Shown one piece after another: positions 36,478-45,348 of a stretch of DNA of 64,000 nucleotides. Origin of the DNA: Paraburkholderia sp. D15 (GTDB lineage: Bacteria > Pseudomonadota > Gammaproteobacteria > Burkholderiales > Burkholderiaceae). The notes beneath the pieces were generated by a model. That model had not been told where the DNA came from, made no database searches, and was given only the letters and a program-made list of their open reading frames with translations. The stretch covers positions 1 to 64,000 of the forward strand of contig NZ_CP110395.1 of the NCBI RefSeq assembly GCF_029910215.1. Direction: 5' to 3'. A program made the translations under genes and the position numbers. Every line of letters begins with the position of its first letter. Positions within the stretch are counted from its first letter, which is position 1.

Positions 36478-37872
36478 ATGAGCTACACCGAAACGATCGG
36501 CAGCCGCACGTATCGCTTTGCCGATCTGAAGACCTTGATGGCGAAGGCCAGTCCGCAACGTTCGGGCGACCAGCTCGCGGGCGTCGCGGCGGCGAGCGAG
36601 GAAGAGCGCGTCGCCGCCAAAATGGCGCTCGCGGCGGTGCCGTTGCGCACGTTCCTCGACGAAGCGCTGATTCCGTACGAGAGCGACGAAGTCACGCGGC
36701 TGGTGATCGACGAGCATTCGCCGCAAGCGTTCGCCGAGATCGCGCATCTGACGGTGGGCGATTTTCGCAACTGGCTGTTGAGCAGCACGACGGATGCCGA
36801 CGCGCTCACGCGCATCACCGCCGGCCTCACGCCGGAGATGGTCGCGGCCGTGTCGAAACTGATGCGCAACCAGGACCTGATCGCGGCGGCGCGCAAGCGG
36901 CCGGTGATCACGCGCTTTCGCAATACGGTCGGCTTGCCGGGCCGCATGTCGGTGCGCCTGCAACCGAATCATCCGACCGACGACGTCAAGGGCATTGCCG
37001 CCTCGATGCTCGACGGCCTGATGTACGGCTGCGGCGACGCGATGATCGGCATCAACCCCGCCAGCGACAATCTCGCCGCGATCACCAGGCTCCTGCTGAT
37101 GATCGACGACTTCCGTCTGCGCTATCAGGTGCCCACGCAATCCTGCGTGCTGACCCACGTCACCAACACAATCGCCGCGATCGAGAAAGGCGCGCCGGTC
37201 GATCTGGTGTTTCAGTCGATCGCGGGTACGGAGAAGGCGAACGCGGGTTTCGGCATTTCGCTGGCGCTCTTGCAGGAAGCGTACGAAGCGGGGTTATCGC
37301 TGAAGCGCGGCACGGTCGGCCAGAACCTGATGTACTTTGAAACCGGCCAGGGCAGCGCGCTGTCGGCGGATGCGCATTTCGGCGTCGACCAGCAGACCTG
37401 CGAAGTGCGGGCCTATGCGGTCGCGCGCAAGTTCAAGCCGTTTCTGGTGAACACGGTGGTTGGATTCATCGGACCGGAGTACCTGTACGACGGCAAACAG
37501 ATCACGCGCGCCGGTCTCGAAGATCACTTCTGCGGCAAGCTGCTCGGCGTGCCGATGGGTTGCGACATCTGCTACACCAACCACGCCGAAGCCGATCAGG
37601 ACGACATGGACAATCTGCTCACGCTGCTCGGCGTGGCGGGCATCAATTTCATCATGGGCATTCCCGGCGCGGACGACGTGATGCTCAACTATCAAAGCAC
37701 CTCGTTTCACGACGCGCTGTACGTTCGCGACGTGCTTGGCTTGCGCCGCGCGCCGGAGTTCGAGGAGTGGCTGGAGTCGATGCAGATCACCGACGCGCGC
37801 GGCGCGCTGCTGAGCGCATCGACGCAGCAACCGTTGCTGGAAGGCGCGAACGACTGGATGGGCATCGCATGA
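36478..37872 (+). CDS. eutB: Ethanolamine ammonia-lyase large subunit
   Basis: EutB holds the TIM-barrel active site of the adenosylcobalamin-dependent lyase that splits ethanolamine into acetaldehyde and ammonia. The 464-residue protein has the family motifs NTVGLPGRMSVRLQPNHP, GCGDAMIGINPASDN, FQSIAGTEKANAGFG and LMYFETGQGSALSADAHFG, followed by GVPMGCDICYTNHAEADQDD. Its stop overlaps the eutC start by four bases. There are no carboxysome shell genes, so this is the simple cytosolic pathway as in pseudomonads. Confidence 0.97.
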   Translation: MSYTETIGSRTYRFADLKTLMAKASPQRSGDQLAGVAAASEEERVAAKMALAAVPLRTFLDEALIPYESDEVTRLVIDEHSPQAFAEIAHLTVGDFRNWLLSSTTDADALTRITAGLTPEMVAAVSKLMRNQDLIAAARKRPVITRFRNTVGLPGRMSVRLQPNHPTDDVKGIAASMLDGLMYGCGDAMIGINPASDNLAAITRLLLMIDDFRLRYQVPTQSCVLTHVTNTIAAIEKGAPVDLVFQSIAGTEKANAGFGISLALLQEAYEAGLSLKRGTVGQNLMYFETGQGSALSADAHFGVDQQTCEVRAYAVARKFKPFLVNTVVGFIGPEYLYDGKQITRAGLEDHFCGKLLGVPMGCDICYTNHAEADQDDMDNLLTLLGVAGINFIMGIPGADDVMLNYQSTSFHDALYVRDVLGLRRAPEFEEWLESMQITDARGALLSASTQQPLLEGANDWMGIA

Positions 37873-38669
37873 GCGACTTCCTCGAAAAGAATCCGTGGAA
37901 TGCGCTGCGACAGTTCACCAACGCACGCATTGCATTGGGCCGCGCGGGCAACAGCTTGCCGACCGCGCCGCTGCTCGCGTTCAACCTCTCGCATGCGCAG
38001 GCGCGCGACGCCGTGCATCATCCGCTCGACACCGGCGTGCTGCACGAGCAACTGCGCGCGCTGAACTTCACGACGCTCGACGTGCACAGCGCGGCGCCCG
38101 ATCGCGAGCATTATCTGCGGCGTCCGGATCTCGGGCGGCGCTTGTCGGCGGAGAGCCGCGCGGCGCTCGCGCAACAGCAAGCCGATGCGCCGGAAGTGGT
38201 GTTCGTGATCGGCGACGGGTTGTCGGCCTTCGCCGCATCGAAGCAGGCCATTCCGCTGATCGAGGCAGTGCGCCCGAAACTCGTCGACTGGAAAATCGGC
38301 CCGGTCGTGGTCGCGCGGCAGGCGCGCGTCGCGCTCGGCGACGAGATCGGCGAGCTGCTGAAGAGCAGGCTGGTGGTGATGCTGATCGGCGAACGGCCGG
38401 GGTTGAGTTCGCCGGATAGTCTCGGCGTCTATCTGACCTATGCGCCGAAAGTCGGCTGTAGCGATGCGCAGCGCAATTGCATTTCCAACGTGCGGCCCGA
38501 AGGACTCGACTATCCGCATGCCGCGCACAAGCTGCACTATCTGCTGATGCATGCGAGGCGTTTGGGTCTCACCGGCGTGGGTTTGAAAGACGATAGCGAT
38601 GCGCTGCTGGAACGCGCACCAACGGTATCCGCGCTCGGCGATGAGTCCGAGCCGCCGGGCGCGGTGTAA
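37869..38669 (+). CDS. eutC: Ethanolamine ammonia-lyase small subunit
   Basis: EutC binds the cobalamin with EutB. The 266-residue protein has the expected DVHSAAPDREHYLRRPDLGR, VFVIGDGLSAFAASKQAIPL, LIGERPGLSSPDSLGVYLTY, and RNCISNVRPEGLDYPHAAHK motifs. The ATGA overlap with eutB indicates translational coupling and equal production. It converges on the DUF779 gene with a 48-bp gap that has no strong terminator. Confidence 0.96.
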   Translation: MSDFLEKNPWNALRQFTNARIALGRAGNSLPTAPLLAFNLSHAQARDAVHHPLDTGVLHEQLRALNFTTLDVHSAAPDREHYLRRPDLGRRLSAESRAALAQQQADAPEVVFVIGDGLSAFAASKQAIPLIEAVRPKLVDWKIGPVVVARQARVALGDEIGELLKSRLVVMLIGERPGLSSPDSLGVYLTYAPKVGCSDAQRNCISNVRPEGLDYPHAAHKLHYLLMHARRLGLTGVGLKDDSDALLERAPTVSALGDESEPPGAV

Positions 38670-38717
38670 GAGCACGGAGACATCGAGCGGTTTGACACGA
38701 CACCGCCCGCACCATCG

Positions 38718-39113
38718 TTACCCTTCCGCCCGTTCCACCGGATGCGTTTCCAGCCACGCGTTCTCGGCATCCTCGAAGAGCCGCGAACGCGTCAAAAACC
38801 GCAAACCGCTCGGGCGCTCCAGGGAAAACATCCCGCCGTTGCCCGGCACCGCGTCGATGATCAACTGCGTGTGCTGCCAGTATTCGAATTGCGATTCGCT
38901 CATGTAGAACGGCACGTCCGCAATCACGCCGAGCTTCACATCCGACCCGCCGACCATAAATTCGCCCTGCGGAAACATCATCGGTGCGCTGCCGTCGCAG
39001 CAGCCGCCCGATTGATGAAACAGCACGGCACCATGTTCGGCGCGAAGCTTACCGATCAGTTCGACGGCGGCCGGCGTGGCGACGACGCGCGCGACTTCCT
39101 TCACCTCTTCCAT
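38718..39113 (-). CDS. DUF779 protein, acetaldehyde-dehydrogenase associated
   Basis: The 131-residue protein carries the conserved HQSGGCCDGSAPMMFP segment and QFEYWQHTQLIIDAVPGNGG. DUF779 genes are commonly next to acetaldehyde dehydrogenases of the ExaC/AcoD type; the paired Cys may bind metal. ATG 39113 is preferred over GTG 39116. It lies 64 bp downstream of the dehydrogenase gene on the same strand and is probably in its transcript. Its function is unproven. Confidence 0.88.
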   Translation of the reverse strand: MEEVKEVARVVATPAAVELIGKLRAEHGAVLFHQSGGCCDGSAPMMFPQGEFMVGGSDVKLGVIADVPFYMSESQFEYWQHTQLIIDAVPGNGGMFSLERPSGLRFLTRSRLFEDAENAWLETHPVERAEG

Positions 39114-39177
39114 CACAGGCCTCGCTGAAAAAAGCGCGAGCCGCAGGAGGTGGCTCGCGCGGACAGGGTTGCGAGAC

Positions 39178-40698
39178 TTAGAAGAAGCCGAGCGGCTTGT
39201 CGCTGTAGCTGACCAGCAGGTTCTTGGTTTGCTGGTAGTGGTCGAGCATCATCTTGTGATTTTCACGGCCGATGCCCGATTGCTTGTAACCGCCGAACGC
39301 CGCGTGCGCCGGATACGCGTGATAGCAGTTGGTCCACACGCGACCGGCCTGGATCTGCCGGCCGAAGCGGTATGCACGCGTGCCGTCGCGCGTCCAGACG
39401 CCCGCGCCGAGACCGTAGAGCGTGTCGTTGGCGATTTCGAGCGCTTCTTCCTCGGTCTTGAACGTCGTGACCGATACCACCGGCCCGAAGATTTCCTCCT
39501 GGAAGATGCGCATCTTGTTGTGACCGCGGAACACGGTCGGCTTCACGTAATAGCCCTTGCTCAACTCGCCTTCGAGCTGATTGCGCTGACCGCCGATCAG
39601 ACATTCGGCGCCTTCCTGCTTGCCGAGATCGATATACGACAGGATCTTTTCCAGCTGCTCCTGCGAGGCCTGCGCGCCGATCATCGTCTTGCTGTCGAGC
39701 GGGTGTCCCTGCGCGATCGCGTCGACGCGCTTCAGTGCGCGTTCCATGAAGCGGTCGTAGATCTTTTCGTCGATCAGCACACGCGACGGACACGTGCACA
39801 CTTCGCCTTGATTCAGCGCGAACATCGTGAAGCCTTCGAGCGCCTTGTCGAAATAGCTGTCGTCGGCGTTCATCACGTCGTCGAAGAAGATGTTCGGGCT
39901 CTTGCCGCCCAGTTCGAGCGTGACCGGAATGATGTTCTGGCTCGCGTACTGCATGATCAGGCGGCCCGTGGTGGTTTCGCCGGTGAACGCGATCTTCGCG
40001 ATGCGCTTGCTCGACGCGAGCGGCTTGCCGGCTTCGAGCCCGAATCCGTTCACGATGTTCACGACGCCCGGCGGCAACAGATCGTGAATCAGTTCCATCA
40101 GCACGAGAATCGACGCGGGCGTTTGCTCGGCCGGTTTGAGCACCACGCAGTTGCCGGCCGCGAGCGCGGGCGCGAGCTTCCACACGGCCATCAGGATCGG
40201 GAAGTTCCACGGAATGATCTGGCCGACCACGCCGAGCGGCTCATGAAAGTGATAGGCGACCGTGTCGTGATCGATCTCGGAGATGCCGCCTTCCTGCGCG
40301 CGCACGGCGCCGGCGAAATAGCGGAAGTGATCGATCGCGAGCGGAATGTCGGCTGCCATGGTTTCGCGCAGCGGCTTGCCGTTGTCGATCGTTTCAGCCA
40401 CCGCGATGCGCTGCAGGTTGGCCTCCATGCGATCGGCAATGCGGTTCAGGATGTTCGCGCGCTCGGCCGTCGAGGTTTTGCCCCACGCCGTTTTCGCACG
40501 ATGCGCGGCGTCGAGCGCGAGTTCGATATCGGCTTCGCGCGAGCGCGGGATCGACGTGAACGGCTCGCCGGTGATCGGCGATACGTTATCGAAGTACTCA
40601 CCGCCCGCGGGCTTCACCCATTCGCCGCCGATAAAATTCGCATACTGCTTTTTGTACGGGAACTCGGTCGTCAGAAACTGCATCTCCGCGTGATTCAT
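39178..40698 (-). CDS. exaC: NAD-dependent acetaldehyde dehydrogenase
   Basis: The ~506-residue protein is an ALDH of the ExaC/AcoD group: [19 protein letters not shown], the NAD-binding FTGETTTG region, catalytic Glu in [10 protein letters not shown] and the nucleophile Cys in [11 protein letters not shown]. It oxidises the acetaldehyde released by EutBC to acetate. ATG 40698 has AGGAG at the right distance. A sigma-54-type promoter lies 69 bp upstream. The neighbouring DUF779 and ethanolamine genes support the assignment. Confidence 0.93.
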   Translation of the reverse strand: MNHAEMQFLTTEFPYKKQYANFIGGEWVKPAGGEYFDNVSPITGEPFTSIPRSREADIELALDAAHRAKTAWGKTSTAERANILNRIADRMEANLQRIAVAETIDNGKPLRETMAADIPLAIDHFRYFAGAVRAQEGGISEIDHDTVAYHFHEPLGVVGQIIPWNFPILMAVWKLAPALAAGNCVVLKPAEQTPASILVLMELIHDLLPPGVVNIVNGFGLEAGKPLASSKRIAKIAFTGETTTGRLIMQYASQNIIPVTLELGGKSPNIFFDDVMNADDSYFDKALEGFTMFALNQGEVCTCPSRVLIDEKIYDRFMERALKRVDAIAQGHPLDSKTMIGAQASQEQLEKILSYIDLGKQEGAECLIGGQRNQLEGELSKGYYVKPTVFRGHNKMRIFQEEIFGPVVSVTTFKTEEEALEIANDTLYGLGAGVWTRDGTRAYRFGRQIQAGRVWTNCYHAYPAHAAFGGYKQSGIGRENHKMMLDHYQQTKNLLVSYSDKPLGFF

Positions 40699-40766
40699 CT
40701 GTGTGCTCCTCACATGTTGAATGGGCTATATTCGGCGCGATATTTCGCTTGGCCGCGAGTGGCTAG

Positions 40767-40782
40767 AGCCAGAAGCGTGCCA
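40767..40782 (-). promoter_or_regulatory. Sigma-54-type (-24/-12) promoter for exaC
   Basis: On the minus strand TGGCACG-N4-TGGCT matches the sigma-54 consensus TGGCACG-N4-TTGCW with one mismatch, and the invariant GG and GC are exactly ten bases apart. It is 69 bp before the exaC ATG. ExaC/AcoD-type dehydrogenases are under sigma-54 and AcoR/EatR-like activators in other bacteria, but no such activator is encoded in this window. Confidence 0.7.
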
Positions 40783-41024
40783 ATGCACCGCGCTGGTGAG
40801 CCGTGCACGCGCAGCAAGCAACCGCGCACGGGGCGAGGCGTAGCGCTGTTCAATCCGTCACGAATGAACGCGCCGTTTCTGATCAGCGTGTGTCGTGCTG
40901 TTCAGGAATTGAGCAGCGCACGCCGTAGGCCGACACGGCCAGGTAGAACGGGCCGGGCCGCGACGGCGTTCGGCATGGGAATTGCCTTCCTGTCCCGCTT
41001 CGATATCCGTTTGCGCAGTTCGCC

Positions 41025-42044
41025 ATGACGATCGACATCCGAGCCCACCGAGAGACCAGTCCGACACTCACGCCGCAGCCGAGCTTTCGCGTGCAGACCT
41101 GCATCGCTCACGACGCCGACGAACAGGCGCGCAACCTGCACGGCTGGCATCAGACCTACGACCAGCTGACGGCCGGCAGTTTCGTCGGCGAATTGACGGA
41201 ACTGTGCCTCGATCACATGCAGGTGTTCGTCGAGACGACCAGTCATACGCTGCGGCAAACCTGCGAGGTGCAGAAAGACGCGTACTGGTTCGGGATTCCA
41301 ACCTGTCCAGCAGGGTCGGGCCGCATCGACGCGCAGGTGATCGCGGGCGATGCGCTCGCGTTCCGTCCGGGCGGCATCGAGTTCGAGCTGCTGACGTCGG
41401 CGGGTTACGAAATTTTCGGCGTGGTGGTGAAGGGCGAAGTGCTGCGCCGGTATGCGGCGGATGTCGAGCGTGTCGGGCTTGCCGATCACGTGCCGCACAT
41501 GGAGCACACGGAGGTCGTGCCGATCGGGCGGGCGCGCAAGGAGCGGCTGTGCGCGTCGCTGCGGCATCTGCTCGACGACGGCGCCAAACGCGGCACGCCG
41601 CTGTCTTCGTTCGCACGCAACAACTTGCAGGCCTCGGTGCTGGCTTCGCTCTTCGACGTCGGCGCGTTGACGGCCGCCGAGCCCGTTGCGATGCCGGCAC
41701 GTCCGCGGCGGCAGTCGATCGTGGCGCAGGCGCGCGAGTATGTGCTGCTGCATCGCGACCGCGCGATCGGCGTGCCGGAGTTGTGCGAGCAACTGCACGT
41801 CAGCCGGCGCACGCTGCAATACTGCTTTCAGGATGTGCTGGGGATGGCGCCCGCCACCTATCTGCGGGCGATCCGGTTGAACGGCGCGCGCCGTGAACTT
41901 TCGACGGCGGCGCGCGAGGCGCGCTCGGTGCAGGATGTCGCGGCGTCGTGGGGTTTCTGGCATCTGAGCCAGTTCGCGACGGACTATCGCAAGCTGTTCG
42001 GTATGCGGCCTTCGGAGACCTTGAAGGCCGCGCCGCTTTCCTGA
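41025..42044 (+). CDS. eutR: AraC-family regulator, EutR-like
   Basis: The 339-residue protein has a ligand-sensing N-terminal half (HGWHQTYDQLTAGSFVGELTE then GRIDAQVIAGDALAFRPGG) and a C-terminal AraC DNA-binding domain (VPELCEQLHVSRRTLQYCFQ; SVQDVAASWGFWHLSQFATD). This form resembles EutR, which senses ethanolamine with B12 and activates eut genes. It diverges from exaC across about 325 bp. The symbol is inferred from form and context. Confidence 0.8.
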   Translation: MTIDIRAHRETSPTLTPQPSFRVQTCIAHDADEQARNLHGWHQTYDQLTAGSFVGELTELCLDHMQVFVETTSHTLRQTCEVQKDAYWFGIPTCPAGSGRIDAQVIAGDALAFRPGGIEFELLTSAGYEIFGVVVKGEVLRRYAADVERVGLADHVPHMEHTEVVPIGRARKERLCASLRHLLDDGAKRGTPLSSFARNNLQASVLASLFDVGALTAAEPVAMPARPRRQSIVAQAREYVLLHRDRAIGVPELCEQLHVSRRTLQYCFQDVLGMAPATYLRAIRLNGARRELSTAAREARSVQDVAASWGFWHLSQFATDYRKLFGMRPSETLKAAPLS

Positions 42045-42086
42045 AGCGAGGGCGAGGGCAACGTGTGGCTTCGCCCCATCGCCGAA

Positions 42087-44444
42087 TTATTTCCGCAGCA
42101 ACCGCAAGCCGTTCGCGACCACCAGCAGGCTCGCGCCCACGTCGGCGAACACGGCCATCCACATCGTGCCGAGACCCATCACGGTCAGCACGAGGAACAC
42201 GCTCTTGATGCCGAGCGCGAGCGCGATGTTCTGCACCAGTACCGCATGCGTGGCCTTCGAGAGCCGGATGAACGACGGGATCTTGCGCAGATCGTCGTCC
42301 ATCAACGCGACGTCGGCGGTTTCGATCGCGGTGTCGGTGCCCATCGCGCCCATCGCGAAGCCGATGTCGGCGCGCGCCAGCGCGGGCGCGTCGTTGATGC
42401 CGTCGCCGACCATGCCGACCGTCGCGCCTTGCTGCGACCATTGCGTGATCGCATTCAGCTTGTCTTCCGGCAACTGGTCGCCGCGTGCTTCGTCGATGCC
42501 GACCTGCTGCGCGATCGCGGCGGCGGTGTGCGGGTTGTCGCCGGTGAGCATGGTGGTCGCGATGCCGAGGCGCTGCAATTCGGCGACGGCGGCGCGGCTC
42601 GTCTCCTTCACCGTATCGGCGACCGCGAACAGCGCGAGCACGCGGTCGGCGCCGGCCAGCATCACGACGGTTTTGCCTTGCCGTTCGAGCGCGTCGAGCC
42701 GCGCTTCCAGCGAGGGCGAACAACGTCCCAATTCCTCGATCAGCCGGTGATTGCCGAGCCAGTACGACAGGCCGTCGATGTCGCCGCGCACGCCACGGCC
42801 GGCGAGCGCCTCGAACCCGTCGACCGTGACGCTGGCGATGCCGTCGCCCTTCGCCGCCGCCGCGATCGCCATCGACACCGGATGATCCGAGCGCCCCGCG
42901 AGACTCGCGGCGAGCGAGCGGCAGCGGGCGCTGTCGACATCGGCGAGCATGGCGAGATCGGTTTGCACCGGCTTGCCGTGGGTCAGCGTGCCGGTTTTGT
43001 CGAGCGCGAGGCGGCGTAGCGTGCGACCTTGCTCCAGATAGGCGCCGCCCTTGATCAGGATGCCCTTGCGCGCGGCCGCCGCGAGTCCGCTGACGATCGT
43101 CACCGGCGTCGAGATGACCAGCGCGCACGGACACGCGATCACCAGCATCACCAGCGCCTTGTAGATCCATTCCTGCCATGCGCCGCCCAGCAAAAGCGGC
43201 GGCACGACCGCCACCGCGAGCGCGACCGCGAACACGATCGGCGTGTACACGCGGGCGAACTGGTCGACGAAACGCTGCGTCGGCGCCTTGGTGCCTTGCG
43301 CTTCCTCGACCGCGTGGATGATGCGCGCGAGCGTCGTGTTGCCGGCGACGGCCGTGACGCGATAGTCGAGCGAGCCGGCCTGGTTGATCGTGCCGGCGAA
43401 CACCGCGTCGCCGACGGTCTTGTCGACCGGCAGGCTTTCGCCGGTGATCGGCGCCTGATCGACGCTGGAGCGGCCCGCGACGATTTCGCCGTCGAGCGCG
43501 ATCCGTTCGCCCGGCTTCACGCGGACCAGCGCGCCGATGGCGACCGCGTTCAGGTCCGTCGACCGCCAGCTGCCGTCGGGCTGCTGCACGCTCGCCTGTT
43601 CCGGCGTGAGTTGCATCAGCCCCTGAATCGCGTTGCGGGCGCGGTCGAGCGATTTCGCCTCGATCAGTTCGGCGATCGTGAAGAGCACCATGACCATCGC
43701 GGCTTCCGGCCATTGGCGCAGGAGCAGCGCGCCCGTCACCGCGATGCTCATCAACGCGTTGATGTTCAGGTTGCCGTTGCGGATCGCGAGCCAGCCCTTC
43801 CGGTAGGTCGTCAGGCCGCAGGAGACGATCGCGAGGAGCGCCAGACCCGCCGGCACCCAGATGGGCGCGCCGAGCCAACTGGCGGCTTCCGACGCGGTCG
43901 CGGCGACGCCCGCAAGTGCGAGCGGCCACCAGGGTTTGGCCGGCGTGGCCGCGGCGGCGGCTGCCGATCCGCCGGCAGTGGCGTCGGCCACTTCGGGCGT
44001 GAAGTCGAGCGAGCGCAGCGCGGCGAGAATCGATTCGAGTGCGTCCGGCGCGTGCACCACGGTCAGCACCCGCTGCATCAGGTTGAAGTCCATGCTGCGC
44101 ACGTAGGGCATGCGGCTGAATTTCTTGCGGATCAGCGCTTCCTCGGTCGGGCAATCCATCTGCAGGATGCGGATGGCGGTGCGCATGTCGCTGCCGACGG
44201 CTTCCGATTGCGGCAGGCGCAGCGGGGTGGCGAGCGGCGCGGGAGAGCCGCAGCAACCGGCTTCGGCGTGGGCGTGGCTGTGGCCATGATGACGATCGTG
44301 ACCCGCGTGATCGTGCCCCGCGTGATCGCCGTCATGGTCATGGCCGTGTTCGTGTTGATGCCCATGAGCATGCCCCTCGTGCCCATGGGCACAGGCTTTG
44401 ACCTGCTCCGGACGATCGGCTTCGGCGTGTTCGGCGTGAGACAT
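42087..44444 (-). CDS. cadA: CadA-type heavy-metal P1B ATPase
   Basis: This ~785-residue pump exports divalent metals (Zn, Cd, Pb). It has a His/Asp-rich N-terminus (residues 20-60), one HMA-like domain with MDCPTEE at 96-102 in place of a standard CxxC, TGES in the actuator, the metal-path CPC at about 438, phosphorylation DKTGT at about 481 and GDGINDAPAL. The CPC with a His-rich tail fits Zn/Cd/Pb specificity. ATG 44444 is chosen because the upstream part of the frame covers the operator. It diverges from the MerR-type regulator across 79 bp. Confidence 0.94.
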   Translation of the reverse strand: MSHAEHAEADRPEQVKACAHGHEGHAHGHQHEHGHDHDGDHAGHDHAGHDRHHGHSHAHAEAGCCGSPAPLATPLRLPQSEAVGSDMRTAIRILQMDCPTEEALIRKKFSRMPYVRSMDFNLMQRVLTVVHAPDALESILAALRSLDFTPEVADATAGGSAAAAAATPAKPWWPLALAGVAATASEAASWLGAPIWVPAGLALLAIVSCGLTTYRKGWLAIRNGNLNINALMSIAVTGALLLRQWPEAAMVMVLFTIAELIEAKSLDRARNAIQGLMQLTPEQASVQQPDGSWRSTDLNAVAIGALVRVKPGERIALDGEIVAGRSSVDQAPITGESLPVDKTVGDAVFAGTINQAGSLDYRVTAVAGNTTLARIIHAVEEAQGTKAPTQRFVDQFARVYTPIVFAVALAVAVVPPLLLGGAWQEWIYKALVMLVIACPCALVISTPVTIVSGLAAAARKGILIKGGAYLEQGRTLRRLALDKTGTLTHGKPVQTDLAMLADVDSARCRSLAASLAGRSDHPVSMAIAAAAKGDGIASVTVDGFEALAGRGVRGDIDGLSYWLGNHRLIEELGRCSPSLEARLDALERQGKTVVMLAGADRVLALFAVADTVKETSRAAVAELQRLGIATTMLTGDNPHTAAAIAQQVGIDEARGDQLPEDKLNAITQWSQQGATVGMVGDGINDAPALARADIGFAMGAMGTDTAIETADVALMDDDLRKIPSFIRLSKATHAVLVQNIALALGIKSVFLVLTVMGLGTMWMAVFADVGASLLVVANGLRLLRK

Positions 44445-44479
44445 GGTGGCTTCCTGGTTCGATTTGTGGTCTAGTAAAC

Positions 44480-44500
44480 ACCTTGAAGCCACTACAAGGT
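44480..44500. promoter_or_regulatory. MerR/CadR-type dyad operator
   Basis: The 21-bp dyad with arms ACCTTG and CAAGGT around AAGCCACTA matches CadR/PbrR operators. On the cadA strand TTGACC overlaps the dyad as a -35 element, and a TTTACT/TTACTA -10 lies 19-20 bp further, the stretched spacing that MerR activators correct. It sits between the divergent cadA and regulator genes. Confidence 0.85.
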
Positions 44501-44523
44501 CAAGGCCGCTATCCGGAGGGTCC

Positions 44524-44955
44524 ATGAAAATCGGCGAACTCGCGAAAATCGCCCATTGCACGACCGAAACGATCCGTTTCTATGAAAAAGAGGGCTTGTT
44601 GCCCGAAGCGGAGCGCACCGAGGCCAATTACCGCAGCTATACCGGCAAGCACGTCGAACGGCTGCGTTTCATCCGCAATTGCCGCGCGCTCGACATGACG
44701 CACGACGAGATCCGCGCGCTGCTGCGTCTTACCGACGCACCCGCCGAAGGGTGCGGCGGCATCAATGCGCTGATCGACGAGCACATCGCGCACGTCGATA
44801 CGCGGATCGACGAACTGCGGCAGTTGAAGGCGCAACTCACCACGCTGCGCGAGCAATGTCACGGCGAACAGGCCGTCGAAGACTGCGGCATCGTGCAGGG
44901 CCTCACCGACATGGATGTGAGCGCGCCGCGGGCGCGGCATACGCATCTCGGTTGA
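44524..44955 (+). CDS. cadR: MerR-family heavy-metal regulator (CadR/PbrR type)
   Basis: The 143-residue protein has the MerR helix-turn-helix (MKIGELAKIAHCTTETIRFYE), a dimerising coiled coil, and metal-binding cysteines: one in FIRNCRALDM (CadR Cys77/PbrR Cys79 position), one in EGCGGIN, and Cys in EQCHGEQAVEDCGI (the CadR Cys112/Cys119 pair). This set points to Cd/Pb/Zn rather than Cu or Hg. The start is ATG with GGAGGG upstream. It presumably activates cadA through the shared operator. Confidence 0.9.
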   Translation: MKIGELAKIAHCTTETIRFYEKEGLLPEAERTEANYRSYTGKHVERLRFIRNCRALDMTHDEIRALLRLTDAPAEGCGGINALIDEHIAHVDTRIDELRQLKAQLTTLREQCHGEQAVEDCGIVQGLTDMDVSAPRARHTHLG

Positions 44956-45008
44956 TGCCCGAAGCTTGAAGCTTTGAAGCAATAGCGTCGTCGCAAAGCA
45001 GAACAGCC

Positions 45009-45080
45009 CACGTCAGCGCATGCCTGCGCTGACGTGCGCGTGCCGGTAGTCGGCGTTCACGGGCGCTCGCCGGTGAACGC
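45009..45080 (+). terminator. Two strong hairpins after the MerR gene
   Basis: A perfect 12-bp stem (CACGTCAGCGCA with TGCGCTGACGTG, 4-base loop) occupies 45009-45036, and an 8-bp stem (GCGTTCAC with GTGAACGC) occupies 45053-45080. Neither is followed by a T-run. They may end the cadR transcript or form the leader of the zinc-ribbon/dbpA transcript, whose ribosome site begins 24 bp later. Confidence 0.45.
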
Positions 45081-45116
45081 ACCGAACCCATCATCGAATC
45101 CAGTTGGAGAATCAAC

Positions 45117-45317
45117 GTGTTTACCTGTAGAAACCAGTCCTGCGAAGCGCAGTGGGAGCAATCGGACGTCGTCATCAAGAACGAAGGGCAGGGGCTGCTG
45201 TTCCGCTGCCCGATGTGCGGCGCGCGCAATTACGTCGAGCGTTTCGACGCCGAAGACGGATCGGTGCTGTACGAACAGCTCGAAGGCCGTCCCGACTCCG
45301 GCCCGATGGCCGAATAA
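45117..45317 (+). CDS. Small zinc-ribbon protein
   Basis: The 66-residue protein has two cysteine pairs, CRNQSC (4-9) and CPMC (about 31-34), in the spacing of a zinc ribbon, followed by an acidic tail. The start is GTG at 45117 with GGAGA upstream. It precedes the dbpA gene by 31 bp and is probably co-transcribed. The function is unknown; zinc-ribbon proteins next to RNA helicases may bind RNA, but nothing in the sequence proves it. Confidence 0.72.
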   Translation: MFTCRNQSCEAQWEQSDVVIKNEGQGLLFRCPMCGARNYVERFDAEDGSVLYEQLEGRPDSGPMAE

Positions 45318-45348
45318 CTTTTGCCTTCAGCCGACAGCGAGCTCCCTC

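Noticed and set aside
39076..41028. 650-codon open frame antisense to the acetaldehyde dehydrogenase
   Set aside because: Antisense shadow with low-complexity composition; the dehydrogenase on the other strand has all catalytic motifs.
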